7,231 nucleotides of DNA from JBLHKE01 sp047619485 (GCA_047619485.1 JBLHKE010000394.1:1-7231), one strand, 5' to 3'; counted from the first letter of the stretch, positions 1-6,631 are shown. Program-made: numbers and translations. The notes: generated by a model from the sequence alone, not told the origin.

Positions 1-856
1 GGCGATTGCCGATGCGGCGGATCACATCGCCCGGCTGCAGGCCCGCCGCCTTCGCCGGCGAGTCATCACTGAGTGAGACGATCGATGCCGTCGTTGTCCC
101 CAGTGCCAGGCCGATCCCCAACCAACAAGGTTGGACCTTACCGTGCTTCGCATAGTCGCGGCGGACTTTGTCGATCAACTCTGAGGGCAGCGCGTAGCAG
201 ACCCCCTCCTTCGCCGTCACACCAAGCAACACGATGCCGGCGACCTTGCCCTCCGTGTTTACTAGCGGCGCTCCAAAACAACCAGGCTTCGCCCTTAGGT
301 TCAGGCGCAAGACCGTCGCGGCCAGTTGCACCCCCTCGAAATTTTTCTCCCTTCCCGCGAGCCGGCCAATCGTGCAGCGATCCCCCTCCTCAGGCGTCTC
401 GGCCACGGCGATCATATACTCACCGATCGCCATCGCCCGGCTAGGCACGACCTCCAGCCCTGGGGGCTTCACCCCATCGAGTTTCAGCACCGCCAAGCGC
501 GTGTATGGATCCATCGTCAACAGCTTCGGCAGGAACTCCCGGCCGCCGTAATTCACCTTCATCTCCATCGTGTCACCAGCGGTCGACAAAACCGTGACGA
601 AAGTGCCCTGATCGTCGATGAAGAACCCGCAGCCGATTTCCGTACCGCCCTCTTTCGTCGTACGTTCGACCATCGCTACCGAGAGCGCTGCCTTCTGGTA
701 GAGATCGAGTTGCGTCTGCGCGACCTTGCCACGGATCGCCTCGTGCAGTTGCACGATCGGATCGACTAGCTCTTGAGAATCTTGTGCGTGGGATGAAATT
801 GCCCAGCCCACCAAGATGGAGGTGGCGACGACCGCGCGAATAGCGTTGGGAATCAT
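1..856 (-). CDS. Exported trypsin-fold/PDZ protein, HtrA-like but catalytically dead (3' end outside window)
   Basis: The reading frame is open from ATG at 856 to the window edge (285 codons visible). Residues 1-24 form a signal peptide (MIPNAIRAVVATSILVGWA, ending SHA before QD), so the product should be exported. Residues ~55-225 follow the HtrA/DegP S1C trypsin fold (GTEIGCGFFIDDQGTFVTVL, then MDPYTRLAVLKLD, then PGCFGAPLVN, then GIVLLGV). A PDZ domain starts near 244 (CWLGIGLALG, then SPAKAAGLQPGDVIRRIGN at 266-284). All three catalytic positions appear lost: the NHV histidine segment reads VLSTAGD (89-95), the aspartate of 'SDIAL' is Arg120, and the serine of GNSGGAL is Phe194 in GCFGAPL. 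A cysteine nucleophile is unlikely, because Cys193 is one position off and no histidine is present. I infer a binding or sensor role in the envelope. It is the last visible gene of the sigma-factor unit, 9 bases after its neighbour. Confidence 0.88.
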   Translation of the reverse strand, partial: MIPNAIRAVVATSILVGWAISSHAQDSQELVDPIVQLHEAIRGKVAQTQLDLYQKAALSVAMVERTTKEGGTEIGCGFFIDDQGTFVTVLSTAGDTMEMKVNYGGREFLPKLLTMDPYTRLAVLKLDGVKPPGLEVVPSRAMAIGEYMIAVAETPEEGDRCTIGRLAGREKNFEGVQLAATVLRLNLRAKPGCFGAPLVNTEGKVAGIVLLGVTAKEGVCYALPSELIDKVRRDYAKHGKVQPCWLGIGLALGTTTASIVSLSDDSPAKAAGLQPGDVIRRIGNR

Positions 857-861
857 AGCGG

Positions 862-867
862 CTCCCT
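862..867 (-). promoter_or_regulatory. Shine-Dalgarno site of the trypsin-fold/PDZ gene
   Basis: On the minus strand AGGGAG lies 5 bases before the ATG at 856 and overlaps the TAG stop of the preceding gene (866-868). This fixes the start and suggests translational coupling. It is the only clear ribosome binding site in the window; the other starts have none that I can recognise. Confidence 0.7.
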
Positions 868-1297
868 AGAAGACCCTCACCTCGGGCACCTCAGGCACCG
901 GGCGGACGGGGTTGACCTTCTTCATGTCGTAAGAAGGCGTCTGGTCGATCGAGTTCCCCTTGCCGTTGACCGGGTTCACACTCCCCGGAGCCGACGGCTG
1001 CGTACCCATCGGCGAGACCGTTGGCTTCACCAGGAAGAACAGCATCACGCACGCGTAAGCGCCCCCAGCCGCAAACACCCACTTGGTATTGCCGAAGCCC
1101 GACATGAACGTCGTGACGCGCTCGAACAACAGCTTGGTCGACGATCCCGCTAGCGCCTGCGACCGCTGGCGGCGCTGGAACTCGTCGAGAAAATCGTCCA
1201 CCGCGTCATCGGGCGGACACTCGAAACGCTTCAGTCGAATGAGTTTCTGGAGGTCGGTGAGTGGTTCTTGTTCCATTGAATGATTATCCGAGGACAT
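866..1297 (-). CDS. Single-span membrane protein, candidate anti-sigma factor
   Basis: The protein has 143 residues and no family I can name. The N-terminal ~72 residues are charged (LTDLQKLIRLKRFECPPDD, then DDFLDEFQRRQR at 34-45). One membrane helix follows at ~73-90 (WVFAAGGAYACVMLFFLV), then a ~53-residue proline-rich tail ending PEVPEVRVF. The basic residues before the helix predict N-inside, C-outside topology. Lying between an ECF sigma gene (63 bases upstream) and an exported PDZ protein (9 bases downstream), it fits a membrane anti-sigma factor whose cytoplasmic part could hold the sigma factor. It lacks the HxxxCxxC motif of zinc-binding anti-sigma domains, so the role is inferred from position and topology. 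The 'LKR-E-PP...FL-EFQRRQR' block recalls small proteins I associate with verrucomicrobial sigma genes. An in-frame ATG at 1276 (MEQEPL) is a possible alternative start; neither has a good ribosome binding site. Confidence 0.8.
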   Translation of the reverse strand: MSSDNHSMEQEPLTDLQKLIRLKRFECPPDDAVDDFLDEFQRRQRSQALAGSSTKLLFERVTTFMSGFGNTKWVFAAGGAYACVMLFFLVKPTVSPMGTQPSAPGSVNPVNGKGNSIDQTPSYDMKKVNPVRPVPEVPEVRVF

Positions 1298-1360
1298 ACG
1301 TTGGTTGCAGTTGAGGAGTCGAGCAAATTGAAAGGGTTTCGCTTGTTGGAAAATGGATCA

Positions 1361-1987
1361 TCAGTCGACCAGCTTGCCCCTGAATTCCTCCAGGTGATTT
1401 TGCAGTTGGCGGTGGGCGTAGAACAGGCGCGAGCGCACGGTTCCAGCGGAGACGCCGAGGATCTTGCTAATCTCATTGTGGGGCAGGCCCTGGATGTCAA
1501 ACATCGTGACCACGGCCCGGTGATCTTCAGACAACTCCATCATCGCTTCGTTCAATCTGATTTGCAGCTCGTTGATGTTCGCCTCCTTCACCGGATTCGA
1601 TTTCGACGTCATCTCGATGAAATGCTTGTCGTGCCCGATCCCTGAATCGACATCATCTAGGCTGATGCCGCGACGCCGATTGCGCTTCTTCAAGAAGTTC
1701 AACGTCATGTTCACCGAGATCGAGTAGATCCAGGTGTAGAACGAAGACTTGCCGCGGAAGCGTTTCAACGAGCGGTAGGCCTTGGCGAAAATATCTTGCA
1801 GCAGGTCGTTGGCATCCTCGCGGTTCGAGGTCATGTGGTAGACCAAGCCATAGAGACGACCATGGTGCTTGCGCACGAGATCATCGAACGCGGCCGTGTT
1901 CCCTCCCTGCGCAGCCTCGACGAGGGCGGCATCCTCGTCGGGTTTCTTCATCTTGGGTCTGGCGGTCGTCTTCTCGTCGCTGGGCAT
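1361..1987 (-). CDS. ECF-type RNA polymerase sigma factor (RpoE-like)
   Basis: From ATG at 1987 (MPSDEKTTARP) the protein has 208 residues, typical of ECF sigma factors. Region 2 covers ~20-105: DAALVEAAQGGNTAAFDDLV, then NREDANDLLQDIFAKAYRSL (core-polymerase binding), FRGKSSFYTWIYSISVN and the basic NFLKKRNRRR block (-10 recognition). After a linker with ISLDDVD, region 4 covers ~143-200, with MMELSEDHRAVVTMFDIQGL and the helix-turn-helix LPHNEISKILGVSAGTVRSR (-35 recognition). No region 1 or 3 is present. The start is uncertain: the frame stays open upstream to a GTG at 2125, with an ATG at 2065, and a later ATG at 1951 also precedes region 2. None has a well-spaced ribosome binding site. 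It is the first gene of the unit with the membrane protein and the PDZ protein, and probably directs an envelope-linked response. Confidence 0.93.
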   Translation of the reverse strand: MPSDEKTTARPKMKKPDEDAALVEAAQGGNTAAFDDLVRKHHGRLYGLVYHMTSNREDANDLLQDIFAKAYRSLKRFRGKSSFYTWIYSISVNMTLNFLKKRNRRRGISLDDVDSGIGHDKHFIEMTSKSNPVKEANINELQIRLNEAMMELSEDHRAVVTMFDIQGLPHNEISKILGVSAGTVRSRLFYAHRQLQNHLEEFRGKLVD

Positions 1988-2165
1988 CCTTGGGATCGTT
2001 TTCGTCGCAGCACCCGTCAGGAGTCCAGTAGCATCGGCTTTAGAGACTGTGAGTGAAGCCCTCATATAAACAATCAGGCCGAAGAAGTCAAAATACCTCC
2101 GTCGCCCAATTGCATCTCTGACCACCAGGCGGCGGGAGTGTTCAATTTTCTCTCACACTGATGAG

Positions 2166-2193
2166 ATTATCACATTTTACCGAATTTTCTCAA
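2166..2193 (-). promoter_or_regulatory. Sigma-70-type promoter of the ECF sigma operon
   Basis: On the minus strand TTGAGA (2193-2188) is followed by a 16-base spacer and GATAAT (2171-2166). A TG one base before the -10 box (TGTGATAAT) gives an extended -10. Each hexamer matches the consensus at five of six positions. Transcription would begin near 2159, leaving a leader of ~170 bases if translation starts at 1987. It is a housekeeping-type promoter; I did not see a convincing ECF-type promoter that would show autoregulation. Confidence 0.55.
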
Positions 2194-2279
2194 CCTTCGC
2201 TGCTTGCCGGGCTCTGATCGAGCACTCATACAGAATCATAAGGTTTGACAGATGAGGCGATTCTCGAAAATGATCAACC

Positions 2280-3683
2280 ATGATCGAAATATCACGAGGT
2301 TGGAAGGCATGGCTTCTTCTGGCCGGCGGCGGGCTCATGCTCAACTTGGCGAATAGCTTTGCTCTGATCGATGAGGACAGCGATGGCATGTCGGATATCT
2401 GGGAACGGATCTACGAGACCACGCCAGGCGCACTGGTAACGGGCGAAGATCCTGATGGCGACGGGCATGATAACCTCACCGAATCGATCGCGGGCACCGA
2501 CCCACATGATTCGAAGAGCTTCTTGGGCTTGAACCACCAACAAGTCCCGGCAGGTCTCGAACTGATCTGGGACATGCAGCCTGGAATGCACTACGCACTC
2601 GAAGCATCGGAAAACCTGATCGACTGGCAAGGCGTCGATGCAATCCCAGCACTGGTCGACGACTTCCAGCCCTCGATCGGCGATCCGCCTGCTCCGACTA
2701 GCTACGATTTGCTAGATTCATGCCACCTATGGGAATCGGGTTTTGCCGGCTTCGATCGTAGGTGGGAGTGGGCTTACGGCTTCGAGACGAATTCCGGTTC
2801 CGCCAGCTACGGGTTCCATGACGACCTCGACAACGATCTCCAACCCAACTTCGTCGAGAGTTACGCCTCCACCAATCCGGATGATGCCGATAGCTCGTTC
2901 CAGGCAGTGCTCGACACCGCCAGCTCGAGGGTGCTGCTCGGTTGGGTAGGCAACGATGGCAACCTGCGTTACCAGATGGAGTTCGAGGTGGCGTTTTCTC
3001 CCTACGACTCTAGCAATATCACCGGTTCCGAGTTCGAGGCTTTCGCGGGTGTTTTGGACGCAGATTTCCACGGCGTGGTTGCCGATCACGCGACGGATCC
3101 CGCCAGCTTGAGAACGCTCATCAGCGGCCATGAAAACGAACGACGCACGTCCGGCTACCTGGCGGCGGACGACACCGCGGTGCCAGCCTTGAGGCACGAC
3201 GCGGAGTTCCACGACGGCGGTGATGGCTACCTCTTGATCGAGTGGCCGCAGGGCGCTGGCGGTGCCTACGCAGTCATGACGCGTGTGCAGATCGGGGACT
3301 GGTTCTACGGTCGACCGCACGATGTTCGCTACCTCGACCAACAACTGGCAGGTGGATCACCTGCGGGTGAAATCAAGTTCTACAGAGTTAGCGCACAGAG
3401 CAATGCGGCCCCTGCCATTGCAACTCTCTGGGAGAAGATGGCGCTGTCGACGGTTGCACCGGCGGAAGATTGGGACGGCGACGGGCTCCTCAATGCAGCA
3501 GAGGCTGACAGCGGCTCGAATCCCTTCGCTTGGGACGGCGACGGCGACGGCATGATTGATTCCTTTGAGATGCTAGTGGGATCCGATCCGTTAGTGGCGA
3601 AACCATCGCCATTTGAGCCCAAGCTGAATACCGGGTTGGTCGTTTTCACGCCTGCGCCAACGCTCTTCGATCCAGCAAATTAG
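2280..3683 (+). CDS. Secreted protein with acidic calcium-type repeats, function unknown
   Basis: The protein has 467 residues. Residues 1-28 form a signal peptide (basic start, then WLLLAGGGLMLNLANSFA). Residues 31-77 hold thrombospondin type 3 / EF-hand-like acidic loops (DEDSDGMSDIWE, DPDGDGHDNLTE, GTDPHD). A degenerate loop lies at 181-200 (DDLDNDLQPNFVE), and two more at 397-436 (DWDGDGLLNAAE, DGDGDGMIDSFE). Residues ~85-120 (LELIWDMQPGMHYALEASENLIDW) and ~318-372 (ending EIKFYRVSAQ) look like the beta-sandwich units common in large verrucomicrobial secreted proteins. No catalytic motif, PEP-CTERM, LPxTG or other anchor is visible. The protein stops ~32 residues after the last acidic loop, at a place where related proteins often continue, so it may be shortened. 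It diverges from the sigma operon across 154 bases. I saw no ribosome binding site and no convincing promoter. Confidence 0.88.
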   Translation: MIEISRGWKAWLLLAGGGLMLNLANSFALIDEDSDGMSDIWERIYETTPGALVTGEDPDGDGHDNLTESIAGTDPHDSKSFLGLNHQQVPAGLELIWDMQPGMHYALEASENLIDWQGVDAIPALVDDFQPSIGDPPAPTSYDLLDSCHLWESGFAGFDRRWEWAYGFETNSGSASYGFHDDLDNDLQPNFVESYASTNPDDADSSFQAVLDTASSRVLLGWVGNDGNLRYQMEFEVAFSPYDSSNITGSEFEAFAGVLDADFHGVVADHATDPASLRTLISGHENERRTSGYLAADDTAVPALRHDAEFHDGGDGYLLIEWPQGAGGAYAVMTRVQIGDWFYGRPHDVRYLDQQLAGGSPAGEIKFYRVSAQSNAAPAIATLWEKMALSTVAPAEDWDGDGLLNAAEADSGSNPFAWDGDGDGMIDSFEMLVGSDPLVAKPSPFEPKLNTGLVVFTPAPTLFDPAN

Positions 3684-3695
3684 ACACGACTTCCG

Positions 3696-3720
3696 CGGGC
3701 GAGAGCGACACTCTTGCCCG
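3696..3720 (+). terminator. Hairpin after the secreted-protein gene, possible terminator
   Basis: CGGGCGAGAG pairs with CTCTTGCCCG across a 5-base loop (CGACA). This gives a 10-bp stem with one G-U pair, starting 12 bases after the stop codon at 3683. No U-tract follows (AGAGCAGCTAG), so intrinsic termination is uncertain; it could instead protect the 3' end or act with Rho. Confidence 0.45.
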
Positions 3721-3859
3721 AGAGCAGCTAGTTTAAGAGCCTGTCGACTGAGTTGATCCCATTTTTCAGTGCCAAACCGCAGGTATTGGAAGCCGCTACA
3801 CTGACGCGCATCAAGTTTCGTGAAACATGGATTCCTAGAGAATGCTCTTGGACAAGGAG

Positions 3860-3900
3860 CTTGGGGCGTCTCGCCGCGAGCTTTTTAATGACGCCCCGAG
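3860..3900. terminator. Long hairpin between the convergent genes, possible bidirectional terminator
   Basis: CTTGGGGCGTC (3860-3870) pairs with GACGCCCCGAG (3890-3900), an 11-bp stem with one G-U pair. The loop holds the right part of a small hairpin (CTCG-CCG-CGAG, 3870-3880) followed on the plus strand by CTTTTTAA. It begins 29 bases after the glnS stop (minus strand) and could also stop plus-strand transcripts. It lacks a U-tract directly after the long stem on either strand. The rest of 3684-3929 holds no gene I can support. Confidence 0.45.
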
Positions 3901-3929
3901 AACCGTCTTTGAGCTAGCGCCAATCGCCC

Positions 3930-5636
3930 CTAACCCTTTTTCTTCTTCGCCCAGGAATCCCTCAACGCCACGGTGCGGTTGAAGACTAGGCTCTCGGGCT
4001 TTGAGTCTTTCGTGTCGACGCAGAAGTAGCCGTTGCGCTCGAACTGGAATCGCTCGCCGGGTTGACCTTCTGCTAGGCTCGGCTCGAGGTAGCAGGTTTT
4101 GAGAACCTTGAGCGAGTCAGGATTAATCAAGGTGGTCCAATCCTCGACGGAGTCTTTGCCACCGGGATCTTCGACTGTGAACAGGTGGTCGTAGAGTCGC
4201 ACTTCGGCTTCGACGGCCGAAGCGGCATCCACCCAGTGGATCGCCGCGCGCACTTTGCGACCTTCTGGATTTTTCCCGAGGGTCTCTGGATCGTAGCTGC
4301 AGCGGAGTTCGGTGACGACACCTTCCGAGTCTTTGATCACCTGTTTGCAGATGATGGTGTATGAGTATCTCAGGCGCACCTCTGAACCGGGCGAGAGACG
4401 GTAGTATTTCGGCGGTGGCACTTCTTCAAAATCCGCCCGCTCAATGTAGACCGTGCCCGCGAGCGACACGGGACGCTTGCCAGCATCCGGATCCTCTGGG
4501 TTGTTGATGGCCATCATCTCTTCGACCGTCCCCTCTGGCCAGTTCTCAATCACGACCTTGATCGGATCGAGCACCGCCATCCGGCGCAGCGAGGTCTTGT
4601 TTAAATCTTCACGCAATGCGTGCTCTAGCAGAGCGACATCGGTCATGCTGTTGGTCTTGGTCACGCCGACGGTCTTGCACAGATTGCGGATCGCCGCAGC
4701 GGTGTATCCCTTGCGCCGGTAGCCGGAAATCGTCGACATGCGCGGGTCGTCCCAGCCATCGACGTGCCCATCGCGCACCAGCTCGAGCAACAGCCGCTTG
4801 CTCATCATCGTGTAGGTCAAGCCGAAGCGGGCGAATTCGATCTGCCTCGGTTGCGCAGGCACTGGAAGGTTCTCGACAAACCAGTCGTAAAGCGGCCGGT
4901 GGTGCTCGAATTCGAGCGTGCATAGAGAGTGCGTGATCCCCTCGATCGCGTCCGATTGCCCGTGGGCGAAATCGTAGTTCGGGTAGATGCACCAAGCGTC
5001 TCCAGTGCGGTGGTGCTCCTGTTGCAGGATGCGATACATCACCGGGTCGCGCAGGTTCATGTTGGGCGAGGCCATGTCGACCTTCGCCCGCAACACTTTG
5101 TCGCCCTTAGCGAACTCCCCTTCCCTCATCCGCTTGAACAGGTCGAGGTTCTCCTCGGGCGAACGATCGCGGAACTTGCTGTCCACGCCCGGCTCAGTCA
5201 GCGTGCCACGTCCGGCACGGATCTCCTCGGCACTCGAATCATCGACATAGGCTTTGCCTTCCTTGATCAAATGTTGAGCCCACTCGTAGAGCTGCTCGAA
5301 GTAATCCGATGCATAATAGACATGCTCCCCCCAGTCGAACCCGAGCCAGCGGATGTCGTCCATGATCGAATCTACGTATTCGCTCTCTTCTTTGGCAGGA
5401 TTGGTATCATCGAAGCGCAGGTGACAGCGCGCACCGGACTCCGCATTTTCTTCAGCAATCCCAAAATTCAAGCAGATCGCTTTCGCGTGCCCGATGTGCA
5501 GGTAGCCGTTGGGCTCCGGGGGGAATCGGGTCACCACCGCCTGATGCTTCCCTGATTCCAGGTCGGCGGCGACGATCTCGCGGATAAAATCAGCCCGGTG
5601 GGCAGCAGGTTCTTCGGTCTTCTTCTCTTTCGACAT
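3930..5636 (-). CDS. glnS: Glutaminyl-tRNA synthetase (class I)
   Basis: The enzyme charges tRNA-Gln directly with glutamine using ATP in the cytoplasm. The 568-residue product aligns in my memory along the whole E. coli GlnRS (554 residues). It has the HIGH motif at 47-50 in FPPEPNGYLHIGHAKAI, FDDTNPAKEE at 75-84, LRAKVDMASPN, the ITHSLCTLEFEHHRPLYDW block at 234-252, and the KMSKS counterpart MMSKR at 277-281. The C-terminal beta-barrel anticodon-binding part follows (LRYSYTIICKQV, INPDSLKVL, ERNGYFCVDTKD, LVFNRTVALRDSWAKKKKG). ATG at 5636 (MSKEKK) is chosen because the N-terminus then fits the family; an upstream ATG at 5699 would add 21 residues not expected in GlnRS. The E. coli segment DFTHCISDA reads DFAHGQSDA here, a variant I associate with other bacterial lineages such as Bacteroidota. 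No defect is visible. Confidence 0.97.
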   Translation of the reverse strand: MSKEKKTEEPAAHRADFIREIVAADLESGKHQAVVTRFPPEPNGYLHIGHAKAICLNFGIAEENAESGARCHLRFDDTNPAKEESEYVDSIMDDIRWLGFDWGEHVYYASDYFEQLYEWAQHLIKEGKAYVDDSSAEEIRAGRGTLTEPGVDSKFRDRSPEENLDLFKRMREGEFAKGDKVLRAKVDMASPNMNLRDPVMYRILQQEHHRTGDAWCIYPNYDFAHGQSDAIEGITHSLCTLEFEHHRPLYDWFVENLPVPAQPRQIEFARFGLTYTMMSKRLLLELVRDGHVDGWDDPRMSTISGYRRKGYTAAAIRNLCKTVGVTKTNSMTDVALLEHALREDLNKTSLRRMAVLDPIKVVIENWPEGTVEEMMAINNPEDPDAGKRPVSLAGTVYIERADFEEVPPPKYYRLSPGSEVRLRYSYTIICKQVIKDSEGVVTELRCSYDPETLGKNPEGRKVRAAIHWVDAASAVEAEVRLYDHLFTVEDPGGKDSVEDWTTLINPDSLKVLKTCYLEPSLAEGQPGERFQFERNGYFCVDTKDSKPESLVFNRTVALRDSWAKKKKG

Positions 5637-5647
5637 TGCTGAAACGA

Positions 5648-5675
5648 TGCCACACGGCCCGGGGCGTGCCACACG
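5648..5675. repeat. Direct repeat TGCCACACG upstream of glnS
   Basis: TGCCACACG occurs at 5648-5656 and again at 5667-5675, with starts 19 bases apart, close to two helical turns. It lies in the 85-base region between the divergent glnS and DUF5009 genes, directly upstream of the glnS start. A paired protein-binding site is possible; chance is not excluded. Confidence 0.35.
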
Positions 5676-5692
5676 AAATTTTGCCTGTATTT

Positions 5693-5711
5693 TAGCCATC
5701 CCGGGTGGCTA
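5693..5711. repeat. Imperfect palindrome between divergent genes
   Basis: TAGCCA-T-CCC-GGG-TGGCTA is a nine-base inverted repeat interrupted by one unpaired T at 5699. It lies 11 bases before the TTG start of the DUF5009 remnant and covers the unlikely upstream ATG of glnS. It could be an operator shared by the two genes; there is no support beyond symmetry and position. Confidence 0.3.
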
Positions 5712-5721
5712 GAGTGATGGC

Positions 5722-6091
5722 TTGAACGATAATCCTCCCAAAGCGCAGCCCAAGGTCAACGCGCGCCTGCTCTCGCTCGACACCTACCGCGGGCTCGTCC
5801 TGCTGCTGCTCTGCATCGAGGTACCCAACTGGGATTGGCACCACACGCTGGCGCACGCGTTCCCAGACAACGGGCTCGTTCAGTGGATCGCCCACCACAC
5901 CGGCCACATCGATTGGCAAGGGGGCGGCCTCTGGGATCTGATCCAGCCCTCGTTCATGTTCATGGTCGGCGTCTCGATGGCCTATTCTCGGACACGCTTT
6001 CAAACCGCTCATCCAGAATCTTACCACCATGATTTTCCTCTGGCTCATCTGCTCGTGGATGTATCGCAACAAGATCTTTGTCAGAATTTAA
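5722..6091 (+). pseudogene. DUF5009 / heparan-alpha-glucosaminide N-acetyltransferase-like membrane protein, internal deletion
   Basis: The frame starting at TTG 5722 encodes a good family N-terminus: ARLLSLDTYRGLVLLLLCIE (first membrane helix), GHIDWQGGGLWDLIQPSF and MFMVGVSMAYS (second helix). It loses similarity near 5985-5992 and runs on in a wrong frame to 6099. From about 5990 the next frame encodes what looks like the last helix and C-terminus of the same family (KPLIQNLTTMIFLWLICSW, then MYRNKIFVRI and TAA at 6089-6091). Full members have roughly 370-400 residues with about ten helices, so some 250 residues are missing and the two ends are joined out of frame. Intact relatives are polytopic membrane acyltransferases; this copy cannot make one. 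The first frame could still give a 125-residue peptide with two helices. Only a TTG start is available, because a stop lies upstream in frame at 5710. The exact joint is uncertain by several bases. Confidence 0.8.
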
Positions 6092-6134
6092 ATCCGTAAC
6101 CGGGACACCTCACCTCCTCGAAGCATCCAGCCAC

Positions 6135-6626
6135 ATGTCAGAAACCAACATCCGCCCAGCCACCCAAGAAGACGTCGCCGACATCCAAGCGATGATTTGT
6201 GAACTCGCAGAATTTGAGAAAATGAGTGAAAACGTCGTCTCGACCGAGGCGCACTTGCACGAAGCCCTGTTTGGAAAAAAAACCTGCGCCGAAGCGATCG
6301 TTGCCGAACACGCTGGCGAAGCCGCGGCGTACGCACTGTTTTTCACCAACTACAGCACCTTCATCGGCCGGCCCGGCCTCTACCTCGAAGACGTCTACGT
6401 AAAACCGCAACACCGCGGCAAAAACATCGGCACCCAAGTCCTGCAGGCGCTCGCGAACATCGCCTCCGAACGGGGCTACGGCCGCATGGATTGGTCGGTG
6501 CTCGACTGGAACCAACGCGCGATCGATTTTTACGAGAAGCACGGCTCCACCGTGTTGCAGGAATGGCGCATCGTGCGCACCGACGCCGATGGAATCGCAG
6601 CGATGGCGCGGAAACCGAAGCTCTAG
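6135..6626 (+). CDS. GNAT N-acetyltransferase, diamine/thialysine (SSAT-like) type
   Basis: The 163-residue protein starts at ATG 6135 (MSETNIRPAT). A TTG start at 6078 would overlap the upstream remnant and add residues outside the fold. It matches the spermidine/spermine acetyltransferase-like branch of GNAT: IRPATQEDVADI, ICELAEFEKMSE (21-32), GLYLEDVYVKPQHRG (81-95), VLDWNQRAIDFYEKHG (122-137, with Tyr133 at the usual general-acid position), which are hallmark blocks of human SAT1/SAT2. It should transfer acetyl from acetyl-CoA to a small amine such as a polyamine or thialysine; the substrate cannot be read from sequence. In the acetyl-CoA loop the usual RGxGIG reads RGKNIG (94-99), with Asn in place of a Gly. 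The rhomboid gene follows after 5 bases, so they are probably co-transcribed. No ribosome binding site or promoter is evident in the 43 bases after the remnant. Confidence 0.9.
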   Translation: MSETNIRPATQEDVADIQAMICELAEFEKMSENVVSTEAHLHEALFGKKTCAEAIVAEHAGEAAAYALFFTNYSTFIGRPGLYLEDVYVKPQHRGKNIGTQVLQALANIASERGYGRMDWSVLDWNQRAIDFYEKHGSTVLQEWRIVRTDADGIAAMARKPKL

Positions 6627-6631
6627 ATCCG

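Noticed and set aside
73..769. Long plus-strand frames opposite the HtrA-like gene
   Set aside because: They are rich in Pro, Arg and Ser with no motif, and lie opposite a gene with a signal peptide, trypsin fold and PDZ domain.
2245..2274. Perfect -35 box TTGACA upstream of the secreted-protein gene
   Set aside because: The only -10 candidate at 17-18 bases is AATGAT, and transcription would begin at or after the ATG at 2280, so a working promoter for that start is unlikely.
2727..3344. 205-codon minus-strand frame opposite the secreted protein
   Set aside because: It has no signal or motif, while the plus strand encodes a coherent exported protein with regular acidic repeats.
3815..3827. 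parS-like sequence GTTTCGTGAAACA
   Set aside because: It resembles the ParB site GTTTCACGTGAAAC but lacks two central bases, which breaks the spacing of the half-sites, and no parAB genes are near.
3727..3860. Possible insertion-sequence end near GAGCCTGTCGACTGAGTTGA
   Set aside because: I found no matching inverted copy, target duplication or transposase remnant in the window.
4929..5555. 208-codon plus-strand frame opposite glnS
   Set aside because: It is the antisense of a clear, intact GlnRS and shows no recognisable domain of its own.
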